From positions 17,180-29,098 of the forward strand of contig CADCLH010000066.1 of the NCBI GenBank assembly GCA_902802215.1: a stretch of 11,919 nucleotides of DNA. Reading direction: 5' to 3'. The notes below the pieces were generated by a model. The model did not search any database, was not told the DNA's origin, and saw nothing but the letters and a program-made list of their open reading frames with translations. The stretch comes from Oscillospiraceae bacterium (GTDB lineage: Bacteria; Bacillota; Clostridia; Oscillospirales; Oscillospiraceae). Both the position numbers and the translations under genes were made by a program. Positions within the stretch are counted from its first letter, which is position 1. The number at the start of each line of letters is the position of its first letter. Below are positions 1 to 5,989 of this stretch, piece by piece.

Positions 1-530
1 CCGGCGTCGTTGACGTAGAACTCACGCCAGACCTTCCAGCCCGCGCGGTCCATCACGCTCGCGAGCGCGTCGCCCAGAACGCCGCCGCGGGCGTTGCCCA
101 TGTGCATGGGCCCGGTCGGGTTGGCGGAGACGAACTCCACCATGAGCGTGCGCCCGTGCCCCTCGTCCACGCGGCCGTAGTCGAAGCCCTCACGGCAGAC
201 GCACCGGAGCACGTCCTGATACCACGAGGGTGCCAGACGGAAATTGATGAAGCCGGGTCCCGCGACCTCGACCGAGGCAAACCAGCTCCCCTCGAGCGCG
301 AGGTTTTCGACCAGCGCCTCGGCGATCTTGCGCGGCGGCATGCGCAGAGCGCGCGCGCCCGCCATCGCGTGGTTTGCGGCAAAGTCGCCGTTTTGCGTGT
401 CCTTGGGGATCTCCACCGAGCCCGTGAGCACCGCCCCCGCCGGGAGCTGCCCCTTCTCGGCCGCCTTCGCGCAGGCCTCCGCCAGCAGGGCGTTGACGCT
501 GTCCTTCGCGGCCTGGATCATGTTAGCCAT
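1..530 (-). CDS. argS: Arginyl-tRNA synthetase, N-terminal part (runs off left edge)
   Basis: Class I aminoacyl-tRNA synthetase that charges tRNA-Arg in the cytoplasm. About 176 N-terminal codons are visible and the rest lies beyond base 1. The first ~90 residues match the ArgRS-specific Add-1 domain (tRNA D-loop recognition), including a GDFAANHAM segment and a GPGFINF segment. The catalytic domain then opens with VEFVSANPTGP. The class I HIGH signature that follows reads HMGN, so the last position is Asn rather than His. The start at 530 is chosen because AGGAG lies 10 nt upstream; an in-frame ATG nine bases later would sit 19 nt from it. The gene begins 22 nt after the DUF1934 gene on the same strand, so it is probably the third gene of the murI operon. 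The argS-DUF1934 pairing is also known from Bacillus (ywiB-argS). Confidence 0.96.
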   Translation of the reverse strand, partial: MANMIQAAKDSVNALLAEACAKAAEKGQLPAGAVLTGSVEIPKDTQNGDFAANHAMAGARALRMPPRKIAEALVENLALEGSWFASVEVAGPGFINFRLAPSWYQDVLRCVCREGFDYGRVDEGHGRTLMVEFVSANPTGPMHMGNARGGVLGDALASVMDRAGWKVWREFYVNDA

Positions 531-552
531 CTTTCGTGTTCTCCTGTATTTC

Positions 553-999
553 TTACTGCGCGGCGTAGGTGCGCGGGGCCGTCTGCTCCCGCACGTTCAG
601 GCGGAAGCGGTTGCGGCTGATGACCGCGTGCTCGAGACCGAGCACATAGTCGATCTCCATGTCGCCGCCGCGCTCGTCAAAGCGCTGGGTGATGCTGTGG
701 GTGTCCATCTGCATGGTCGCCGTGCCGACCGGCGTGTCGTACTGAAACGCGCTGCGCTGGCCCGGCGTGAAGATCATGCGGCTCGTCACCAGCCCGTCGC
801 GGTCGACCACGACCTTGTCCGGCAGCACCATCAGGCTGGTGCGCGTGCCCTCCATGCCCGTGACCTCCGATTCGAGGTAGGTCAGGCAGGCGACCTCCCC
901 GTCGTAGGAGTACAGCCCGTCGGTGACGAAGTCCAGGCTGTCTTCCTCTTCTCCGAGCCCGGTGAGGCTGCGGATGGATATTACAACGTCTTTCATCAT
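553..999 (-). CDS. DUF1934 (YwiB-type) calycin-like beta-barrel protein
   Basis: A 148-aa protein matching the DUF1934 family, small lipocalin-like beta-barrel proteins of unknown function found next to argS in many Firmicutes. The visible pattern is alternating beta strands: SLDFVTDGLYSYDGE near the N-terminus, a central YLESEVTGMEGTRTSL segment, and a C-terminal MEIDYVLGLEHAVISRNRF segment typical of the family. There is no signal peptide or membrane segment, so it is probably cytoplasmic. The start ATG at 999 overlaps the murI stop (TTATGATG), and GGAG lies about 8 nt upstream inside murI, so translational coupling is likely. A second ATG follows immediately at 996 and cannot be excluded as the start. 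Function is not known. Confidence 0.88.
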   Translation of the reverse strand: MMKDVVISIRSLTGLGEEEDSLDFVTDGLYSYDGEVACLTYLESEVTGMEGTRTSLMVLPDKVVVDRDGLVTSRMIFTPGQRSAFQYDTPVGTATMQMDTHSITQRFDERGGDMEIDYVLGLEHAVISRNRFRLNVREQTAPRTYAAQ

Positions 1000-1808
1000 A
1001 AGCTCAGCTCCATGACCGGGACCCGCTCGGCGCGGACCGGTCCGATTTCCAGATAGCGGGAGGCGAAGGCGTCGAAGGGCGCCGGATCGCTGCTGATCAC
1101 AAAGCGCGCGCCTCCCCCCTCGGCGCGGCCGTTGGTCATGCCGCGCGCCTTGAGGTGCTCCGCCAGAGCCGCGGCCCCGCAGTCCGCCGCGGACAGCAGC
1201 GGCACGTCCCCGAGCTCCGAGCGGATGGCGGCCTCGATCACGCCGTAGTGCGTGCAGCCGAGCAGCAGGGCCCCGAGCCGTTTTCCCCGCAGCGGCGCGA
1301 GCGAGCGCGAGACGGCCTCGCGCAGCACCGGGTCGTCCGGCTCGATGTGGCCAGCCTCGATCATCGGCGCAAACTCCGGGCAGGCCAGACCGACGATCTC
1401 CCGCCCCGGGCAGAGCGCGCGCAGCGGCAGGGTGAACTGGCCGCTTTCGATGCTGGCCGAGGTGGCGATCACGCCGAGCGGCGCGTCCCCCCCGACCGCG
1501 GCCATGGCCGCGACGGCGGGGTGCAGCACCCCGAAGGCCGGGACCGGGTACGTCTCCAGCTCCCGGTGCGCCGCGCTCGAGATCGTGCCGCAGGCCGAGA
1601 GGATCGCCTTGACCCCGAAGGAGGCGAGACAGTCCATGTCCTGCACCGCGATGGCGCGCAGCTCCCCCTGTGGGCGCGGGCCGTAAGGCATGCGCCCCGT
1701 GTCGGCGAAGAACACATAGTCCTCCCCCGGCAGCAGGCGCAGCAGCGCCTTGAGCCCCGTGAGGCCGCCGACGCCGGAGTCGAATATTCCGATGGGTCTG
1801 TCGTCCAT
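996..1808 (-). CDS. murI: Glutamate racemase (MurI-like, atypical first Cys motif)
   Basis: Asp/Glu racemase family protein of 270 aa, the usual MurI length. It would interconvert L- and D-glutamate for peptidoglycan synthesis in the cytoplasm. DSGVGG is at residues 10-15, PYG at 41-43, the first catalytic cysteine is Cys73, and the second is Cys185 in GCTHYG. The first cysteine sits in SACGTISS, where MurI proteins usually have ACNTAS, so the conserved Asn after Cys is Gly. The second motif ends in Gly instead of the usual Pro. Both catalytic cysteines remain. The start at 1808 is supported by AGGAG five bases upstream; an open frame to 1988 crosses the promoter and has no SD. It is the first gene of a leftward operon with DUF1934 and argS. 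It could be a MurI paralogue with a different substrate preference. Confidence 0.85.
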   Translation of the reverse strand: MDDRPIGIFDSGVGGLTGLKALLRLLPGEDYVFFADTGRMPYGPRPQGELRAIAVQDMDCLASFGVKAILSACGTISSAAHRELETYPVPAFGVLHPAVAAMAAVGGDAPLGVIATSASIESGQFTLPLRALCPGREIVGLACPEFAPMIEAGHIEPDDPVLREAVSRSLAPLRGKRLGALLLGCTHYGVIEAAIRSELGDVPLLSAADCGAAALAEHLKARGMTNGRAEGGGARFVISSDPAPFDAFASRYLEIGPVRAERVPVMELSL

Positions 1809-1856
1809 GCCCGCTCCTGTTCCCGCTCTGTGACCGCTTTCCCGTAGTGGATTACT

Positions 1857-1885
1857 AATATAGCGCAAATCTCCCGCCGTGACAA
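1857..1885 (-). promoter_or_regulatory. Sigma-A-type promoter for murI-DUF1934-argS
   Basis: On the minus strand, TTGTCA (1885-1880) and TATATT (1862-1857) are separated by exactly 17 bp, each matching the vegetative consensus at 5 of 6 positions. It lies about 50 bp upstream of the murI start and faces away from the promoter at 1909-1937. Confidence 0.75.
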
Positions 1886-1908
1886 GGAAAATTTGTGTGC
1901 TTTCCCTG

Positions 1909-1937
1909 TGGAATTGTATGGGCCGATATGGTATAAT
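1909..1937 (+). promoter_or_regulatory. Extended -10 promoter for the unknown gene and greA
   Basis: A perfect TATAAT at 1932-1937 is preceded by TG at 1929-1930, giving an extended -10. The -35 at 17-bp spacing (TGGAAT, 1909-1914) is poor, which fits an extended -10 promoter. It lies about 45 bp upstream of the start at 1981. Confidence 0.7.
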
Positions 1938-1980
1938 AGTAATGTTATCAATCGGCGGCAGGACCGCGGGGAGGGATCTC

Positions 1981-2388
1981 ATGAACATCGAGCTGAGCGA
2001 AAAGGAATTCCGGCGGCTGCTGGATCTGGTCTATGTCGGCAACTGGGTCCTCAACTCCGCGCGCGGCGACGACCGCTTCGAGGATTACGACCAGCTGCAG
2101 GAGAAGATGTTCTCCCTCGCGCCTCAGCACGGGATGAACTCCCTCGTGCAGCGCTGGTACGGGCACGTCTTCCCGTCCCAGGCCTACGAGGACGGCGGCA
2201 TCCACGAGGCCATCGCCGACTATGAGGACGCGGTGTTCTACGACATCCTCGCCGAGGAGCTCGCCCGCCGCGATCTCGGGCTCGAGAGTGAGGAACCGGA
2301 GGACTATACCGAGCTGTCCGCCCGGATGGAGGAGTACCTCTCCGAGTTCGACAAGAACGGCCTGAACACGATACATGTCGATTTATAA
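1981..2388 (+). CDS. Hypothetical acidic protein, 135 aa
   Basis: I do not recognise this protein. It is 135 aa and very rich in Asp and Glu, with no signal peptide, transmembrane segment, cysteine cluster or obvious catalytic motif. The pattern suggests a mostly helical soluble protein: an amphipathic N-terminal helix (LSEKEFRRLLDLVYVGNWVL), a middle with several aromatic residues, and acidic helices toward the C-terminus. The start at 1981 is backed by GGGAGGG five bases upstream and by the promoter at 1909-1937. The greA-like gene starts 17 bp after its stop with no terminator between, so the two are probably co-transcribed. Function cannot be inferred beyond that link. Base composition matches its neighbours, so there is no sign of recent transfer. 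Confidence 0.85.
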   Translation: MNIELSEKEFRRLLDLVYVGNWVLNSARGDDRFEDYDQLQEKMFSLAPQHGMNSLVQRWYGHVFPSQAYEDGGIHEAIADYEDAVFYDILAEELARRDLGLESEEPEDYTELSARMEEYLSEFDKNGLNTIHVDL

Positions 2389-2405
2389 GGAGCAAAGAAA
2401 GCAAA

Positions 2406-2909
2406 TTGCATGACGAACTGACCAGACAGGATATCAAAAAAATGCGCGAGGAGCTCGACTACCGTCGAAACGAGCTCATGCCCGAGCTCATCGAGGAGGT
2501 CAAGCGCACCCGCGCCTTCGGCGATCTGAGCGAGAATTTCGAGTACAAGGCCGCCAAGCAGGCCCAGAACAAAAACCGCAGCCGCATCCGCTATCTCGAG
2601 GGGATGATCAAGTCCGCCCGCATCATCGACGAGCGCTCGGCCGACGACGAGGTCGGCCTGTTCGACAAGGTGGAGATCTACATCCCCGAGGACGAGGAGA
2701 CCCAGGTCATCCAGGTGGTCACCACCGTGCGCACCGATCCGCGCAAGGGCCTGATCAGCCGCGAGTCGCCCTTCGGCAAGTCCGTGCTGGGGCGCAGGGT
2801 CGGCGACGTCATCACCGTGCACGTCAGCGATTCCTACAGCTACGAGGCGGAGATCCGGTCCATCACCAAGGGCAGGGACGACGGCTCGGTCCCGCTGATG
2901 GGGTATTAA
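2406..2909 (+). CDS. greA: GreA/GreB-family transcription elongation factor
   Basis: A 167-aa Gre factor. Family members enter the secondary channel of RNA polymerase and stimulate cleavage of backtracked transcripts. Residues 1-75 form the coiled-coil finger and hold the signature GDLSENFEY; Asp40 and Glu43 match the two tip acidic residues needed for cleavage. Residues ~80-167 are the FKBP-like C-terminal domain (LFDKVEIYIP, then SPFGKSVLGRRVGD). It resembles a clostridial subtype with an RSRIRYLEGMI linker, so the genome may carry another, canonical GreA. The only start that keeps the conserved N-terminal helix is TTG at 2406; ATG at 2442 would remove part of the coiled coil. AAGGAG (2387-2392) lies 13 nt from the TTG, longer than optimal, and overlaps the upstream stop codon. 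The transcript ends in the hairpin at 2911-2948. Confidence 0.9.
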   Translation: MHDELTRQDIKKMREELDYRRNELMPELIEEVKRTRAFGDLSENFEYKAAKQAQNKNRSRIRYLEGMIKSARIIDERSADDEVGLFDKVEIYIPEDEETQVIQVVTTVRTDPRKGLISRESPFGKSVLGRRVGDVITVHVSDSYSYEAEIRSITKGRDDGSVPLMGY

Positions 2910-2910
2910 G

Positions 2911-2948
2911 TCGCCTCAAAGGCCAATAGCCTTTGAGGCGATTCTTTT
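2911..2948 (+). terminator. Rho-independent terminator after greA
   Basis: A perfect 13-bp stem (2911-2923 with 2929-2941) with a 5-nt loop CAATA is followed by TTCTTTT. It starts one base after the greA stop. The T-rich tract is only on the plus-strand side, so it acts on the rightward transcript. Confidence 0.93.
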
Positions 2949-3080
2949 GCACCCCGCCGCGCGCACTCGCTTGCGGGAGACGCTCGCACACTTGCGGGGC
3001 GAGAAGTGTTTTTTGCGAGGTACACGCCCCCGCAAAAAACATTTTTGAAAGATTTCGCCTGCGCGAAATAGTTCTCTGTT
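2949..3080. repeat. Hairpin-rich intergenic stretch, possible interspersed repeat
   Basis: This gap between greA and the gmk-like gene holds no credible gene. It has a perfect 11-bp inverted repeat (3007-3017 with 3031-3041, arms TGTTTTTTGCG and CGCAAAAAACA), a 7-bp hairpin (3052-3058 with 3063-3069), a longer imperfect palindrome starting CTCGC and ending GCGAG, and a short direct repeat CTTGCGGG. No clear terminator for the leftward gmk-like gene is present, so one of these hairpins may end that transcript. Only one copy lies in the window; calling it a dispersed repeat is inference. Confidence 0.45.
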
Positions 3081-3623
3081 TTACCCCAGCATCGCGCAGA
3101 GGGCGTCCGCGGCGGCGTCCAGGTCGTCGCTGGAAACGACGGCGTCGCAGAAGGACGCGGCCTGCCTTTGCAGCGCGGCCTGCTCCATGCGCACCGAGAC
3201 CTCGAGGGCGCTGCGCCCCGCGGCCTCCCAGCGCGCGCGCAGCAGGGCGTCGTCAGACGGGGCGACATAGACGCACACGGCCTCGGGCATGTTCGCCTTG
3301 AGCTGGGCGGCCCGGTCCACCGGCAGGTTCAGCAGCACGTTCTTCCCCGCGTCGAGCTGCTCCATGACCCGGCGGCGCGAGGTGCCGTAGTCGTTGCCCG
3401 CGAACTCCGTCGCCTCCAGCAGATCGCCCGACTCCTTCAGGGCGTTCCAGCCCTCCAGATCGTAAAACCAGAAGCCGACGCCGTCCGTCTCCCCGGCCTT
3501 CGGCTTGCGCGCGGTCACCGGCGTGGCCGACGCCGTGTCGGAGCGCAGCGCGAACACCCGCGTCACGATCTCGCCCAGACCGGCCCCGGACGGGCCGCAG
3601 ACCACCAAGAGCTTCTTTTCCAT
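3081..3623 (-). CDS. Guanylate-kinase-like protein with a lost P-loop lysine
   Basis: A 180-aa protein with the guanylate kinase fold. Canonical Gmk phosphorylates GMP to GDP. The order of motifs is kept: P-loop region at residues 10-17, a GMP-binding segment TARKPKAGE, then GNDYGTSRRRV (matching the GNYYGT motif), NVLLNLPV and a C-terminal helix. The P-loop reads GPSGAGLGE where Gmk has GPSGxGKGT/S, so the lysine that contacts the nucleotide phosphates is Leu16 and the following Thr/Ser is Glu18. The lid also lacks the usual RGTE/D motif. The reading frame is intact, with AGGAGG seven bases before the ATG and a consensus-like promoter, so it is expressed rather than decaying. It is probably a diverged paralogue that does not work as a normal guanylate kinase; I would not name it gmk. 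Confidence 0.82.
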   Translation of the reverse strand: MEKKLLVVCGPSGAGLGEIVTRVFALRSDTASATPVTARKPKAGETDGVGFWFYDLEGWNALKESGDLLEATEFAGNDYGTSRRRVMEQLDAGKNVLLNLPVDRAAQLKANMPEAVCVYVAPSDDALLRARWEAAGRSALEVSVRMEQAALQRQAASFCDAVVSSDDLDAAADALCAMLG

Positions 3624-3655
3624 TGTGCCGCCTCCTGCCGCTTGTTTTTTTAAAC

Positions 3656-3684
3656 AGTATAGAGGAAACCCGTCCGTTTTGCAA
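3656..3684 (-). promoter_or_regulatory. Promoter for the gmk-like gene
   Basis: On the minus strand, TTGCAA (3684-3679) and TATACT (3661-3656) are spaced by 17 bp. The -10 lies 33 bp from the start codon, leaving a short leader with a good SD. Confidence 0.72.
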
Positions 3685-3698
3685 GGGCCCGCCTGCGC

Positions 3699-3727
3699 TT
3701 GCGCCGCGGCGGGATCTGTGGTAAGAT
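3699..3727 (+). promoter_or_regulatory. Extended -10 promoter for the DUF2461 gene
   Basis: TTGCGC (3699-3704), a 17-bp spacer and TAAGAT (3722-3727), with TG one base before the -10 (3719-3720). The predicted leader is only about 25 nt and has no clear SD. Confidence 0.55.
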
Positions 3728-3759
3728 ACTCCCGATCTCAACGAAAGACGGTCCTCCCC

Positions 3760-4437
3760 ATGTTTCAAGGCTTCAGCGAAAAAACCGGCGCGTTCCTCTG
3801 GGAGCTCGCCTTCCACAACGAGCGGCCCTGGTTCCTCCGGCACAAGCAGGAGTTCGAGGACGAGGTCAACGCCCCGTTCCGCGCCCTCGCCGCCGACAGC
3901 TTCGCGCTCTTCTCCGCGAAATATCCGGACTTCGAGGGCCGGGTCCACATCTCGCGCATCTACCGCGACGCGCGGCGGCTCTTCGGCCGGGGGCCCTACA
4001 AGGACCACCTCTGGTTCTCGATCAAGCCCGCCCAGGTCCTGCACGAGGGGCCGGACTTCTGGTTTTTGCTCGAGCCCGCGCAGGTCAGCTTCGGCATGGG
4101 CTTTTTCATGCCGAGCCCCGCGCAGATGGAGACCTTCCGCCGCGCCGTCGACGCCAACCCCGCGCGCTTCCGCCGCCTCGCCGCGGAGGTCGACCGCCTG
4201 GGCTGGCATCTGGACGGCGAGGAGTACAAGCGGCCCAAGGGCAGCCACGACGACCCGCTGATCGACGCCTGGTACAACCGCCGCTGGCTGGGCGTGGAGA
4301 AACGCTTCGATCTCGGCGGCGACGCCTTCACCGCCGCGCTGCCGGGCATCCTCTGCGACGCCTGGTCGGAGCTGATGGAGATGCACCGCTTTCTGATGGA
4401 AGTGTATCTCGCCTGTCCGGGCGAGAGAGAGAAATAA
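3760..4437 (+). CDS. DUF2461 (TIGR02453) family protein
   Basis: A 225-aa protein matching DUF2461, a family of unknown biochemical role in bacteria and fungi. Family hallmarks are FLWELAFHNERPWF at the N-terminus, the RIYRDARRLF and GPYKDHLWFSI segments in the middle (the family's RDxRF/sKdKxPYK region), GMGFFMPSP, and a YKRPKG stretch near residue 160. There is no signal peptide or membrane segment. The ATG at 3760 is where family homology begins; no SD stands out upstream, so initiation may be weak or rely on the short leader. It has its own promoter and diverges from the gmk-like gene. The repeat at 4447-4496 separates it from the glycosyltransferase gene, and no strong terminator is seen between them. 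Confidence 0.87.
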   Translation: MFQGFSEKTGAFLWELAFHNERPWFLRHKQEFEDEVNAPFRALAADSFALFSAKYPDFEGRVHISRIYRDARRLFGRGPYKDHLWFSIKPAQVLHEGPDFWFLLEPAQVSFGMGFFMPSPAQMETFRRAVDANPARFRRLAAEVDRLGWHLDGEEYKRPKGSHDDPLIDAWYNRRWLGVEKRFDLGGDAFTAALPGILCDAWSELMEMHRFLMEVYLACPGEREK

Positions 4438-4446
4438 GCTTGAAAA

Positions 4447-4496
4447 CCCCTCAGTCATGCGGCAGGCCGCATGACAGCTCCCCTTTCAGGGGAGCC
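4447..4496. repeat. Double-hairpin REP-like intergenic repeat
   Basis: Two adjacent perfect inverted repeats one base apart: arms GTCATGCGGC and GCCGCATGAC (4454-4463 with 4466-4475), then GCTCCCCT and AGGGGAGC (4477-4484 with 4488-4495, loop TTC). They are introduced by CCCTCA. From memory, very similar units (CCCTCAGTC, variable hairpin, GACAGCTCCCCT, hairpin, GGGGAGCC) are scattered through intergenic regions of many gut Clostridia. It has no T-tract, so it is a poor terminator. Only one copy is in the window. Confidence 0.7.
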
Positions 4497-4522
4497 GAAA
4501 AACCGTGAAAGGAGCTCTGCCC

Positions 4523-5557
4523 ATGTCCGCGCCCCGCGCCGCGATCCTCATGCCCGCGTACAACGCCGCGGCCTATGTTGAAAACACCGTGCGCAGCATC
4601 CTGCGGCAGAGCTTTGACGATCTGCTGCTGATCGCCGTGGACGACGGCTCGACCGACGAGACGCCCGCGATCTTAGCGCGTCTGGCCGCGGAGGACCCGC
4701 GCCTGCGGGTGCTCACGGCCGAAAACGGCGGCCCCGCCAACGCGCGCAATCTCGCCCTCGACGCCGTGCCCGCGGGGACGGAGTACCTGATGTTCTCCGA
4801 CGCCGACGACGAGTACGCCCCCGATGCGCTCCGCCATGCGCTCGAGCGGGGCGGCGGCGCCGATCTCGTGCTGATGGGCTTTTCCATCCGCGAGAGCGAC
4901 GGCACGACGCGCCTGTATTCCGAGCCCGAGGCGCACCTGACCCCGGAGACCCTCGGCGCGTCGCTCGGGCGGCTGTACAAGGCGAATCTGCTCAACCAGG
5001 TCTGGGGCAAGCTCTTCCGCGCCTCGCTGGTGCTGGAGAACGGCCTGCGCTTCGAGGACTACCGCTGGGGCGAGGACCGGCTGTTCCTCTACGACTGTCT
5101 CGAGCGCGCGCAGTCTGTGGCCGTGCTGCCCGAGTGCGCCTACACCTACATCATGCACCCCGGCGAGAGCCTCATCACCCGCTGGAACCCGAAGAAGCTC
5201 GAGGCCAGCGTCCGCGCCGACGAGCGCATGGAGGCCCTGTGCCGCCGTTTCGGGATCACGGATGAGCGGGACTTTCGCTACATGTTCATGAAGAACGTCT
5301 TCTCCTGTCTGACGACGCTCTACGCCCCGAGCTGCACGCTCACGCGGGCCGAAAAGCGCGAAGAGATCCACCGCGTGATCACAAATGAGCGGGTGCGCGC
5401 GCGCAGCCGCGGCGTGTTCGGCGGCCTTGCGGTGCGCTTTCTCTGCGCGGTGGTGCGCAGCGGCAGCGTGACGCTCAACGCGCTGGTGTTCCGGCTGGTG
5501 GCCTTCGTCGGCGCCGCCGCCCCGAAGCTCTTCACCGCGATCAAGCACCGAAAGTAG
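4523..5557 (+). CDS. Family 2 glycosyltransferase
   Basis: A 344-aa GT-A fold inverting glycosyltransferase that would transfer a sugar from a nucleotide donor onto a cell-surface glycan; the exact acceptor cannot be told. The family pattern is clear: ILMPAYNAAAYVENTVRSIL at the start, VDDGSTDET (residues 39-47) for nucleotide binding, NGGPANARN (68-76), and DADDE (93-97) as the metal-binding DxD. GED (183-185) probably holds the catalytic base. The C-terminal ~50 residues have moderately hydrophobic, basic stretches that could contact the membrane, but no certain transmembrane helix. The start at 4523 is chosen because AAAGGAG ends 8 nt upstream; a GTG at 4505 overlaps that SD. It is a stand-alone gene, without neighbouring capsule or teichoic acid genes, and converges on rplL. 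Confidence 0.9.
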   Translation: MSAPRAAILMPAYNAAAYVENTVRSILRQSFDDLLLIAVDDGSTDETPAILARLAAEDPRLRVLTAENGGPANARNLALDAVPAGTEYLMFSDADDEYAPDALRHALERGGGADLVLMGFSIRESDGTTRLYSEPEAHLTPETLGASLGRLYKANLLNQVWGKLFRASLVLENGLRFEDYRWGEDRLFLYDCLERAQSVAVLPECAYTYIMHPGESLITRWNPKKLEASVRADERMEALCRRFGITDERDFRYMFMKNVFSCLTTLYAPSCTLTRAEKREEIHRVITNERVRARSRGVFGGLAVRFLCAVVRSGSVTLNALVFRLVAFVGAAAPKLFTAIKHRK

Positions 5558-5572
5558 AAACGATCCGAAACA

Positions 5573-5609
5573 AAAAACCTCCGCTTCGTGATGAAGCGGA
5601 GGTTTTTGT
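5573..5609. terminator. Bidirectional terminator between glycosyltransferase and rplL
   Basis: A perfect 15-bp stem (5573-5587 with 5593-5607) around loop GTGAT, flanked by an A-run on the left and a T-run on the right, so it can stop transcripts from both strands. On the rplL side the stem begins only four bases after the last recognisable rplL codon and lies inside the still-open rplL frame. Confidence 0.92.
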
Positions 5610-5611
5610 CG

Positions 5612-5950
5612 CTCGAGCTTGGCCTTGAGCTCCTCGGCGTCTTCCTTGGAGATGCCTTCCTTGATCTTGGCGGGGACGCCCTCGACCAGGCCCTTCGCCT
5701 CGGCGAGGCCCAGGCCGGTGATGGCGCGGACTTCCTTGATGACCTTGATCTTCTCGGAACCGAAGCTGGTCATCACGACGTCGAACTCGGTCTTCTCCTC
5801 GACGACGGGGCCGGCAGCGACAGCGGGGCCGGCGGCGACGGCGGCGGCGGAAACGCCGAAGGTGTCCTCCAGCGCGTGAACGAGCTCACTGAGCTCCAGG
5901 ACGGAAAGGCCCTTGATCTCTTCGATCATGGCAGCGATTTTTTCACTCAT
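5612..5950 (-). CDS. rplL: Ribosomal protein L7/L12, 3' end missing (no stop in place)
   Basis: The recognisable part covers 113 residues of L7/L12, the multicopy stalk protein that recruits translational GTPases to the 50S subunit. The N-terminal dimer and L10-binding domain (1-33), the Ala/Gly/Pro-rich hinge (34-50) and most of the C-terminal domain (TEFDVV to AEELKAKLE) are normal. L7/L12 should then add about 8-10 residues forming the last beta strand (such as AGAEVEVK) and stop. Instead the frame passes into RQKPPLHH, encoded by the terminator hairpin, and stays open across the antisense of the glycosyltransferase gene to a stop at 4673. The start ATG at 5950 has GGAGG eight bases upstream. 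A deletion, or an assembly error at this junction, is likely. It follows rplJ by 39 bp in one operon. Confidence 0.9.
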
Positions 5951-5989
5951 TGATAGTTCCTCCATTAAGTATTTTTGTGTTGTCGAAGC

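Noticed and set aside
1809..1988. N-terminal extension of murI
   Set aside because: The extra 60 codons cover the murI promoter and the divergent promoter, have no SD, and do not resemble any racemase N-terminus.
3253..4458. A 401-residue minus-strand open frame over the DUF2461 and gmk-like genes
   Set aside because: It crosses two real genes in other frames, and its residues are typical of out-of-frame GC-rich sequence.
4454..4495. The double hairpin as a terminator for the DUF2461 gene
   Set aside because: No T-tract follows either hairpin on either strand.
4673..5965. A 430-residue open frame on the minus strand starting with L7/L12
   Set aside because: Only the first ~113 residues of rplL are protein-like; the rest is antisense to the glycosyltransferase gene. 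It is open because GC-rich DNA has few stops, not because of a true fusion.
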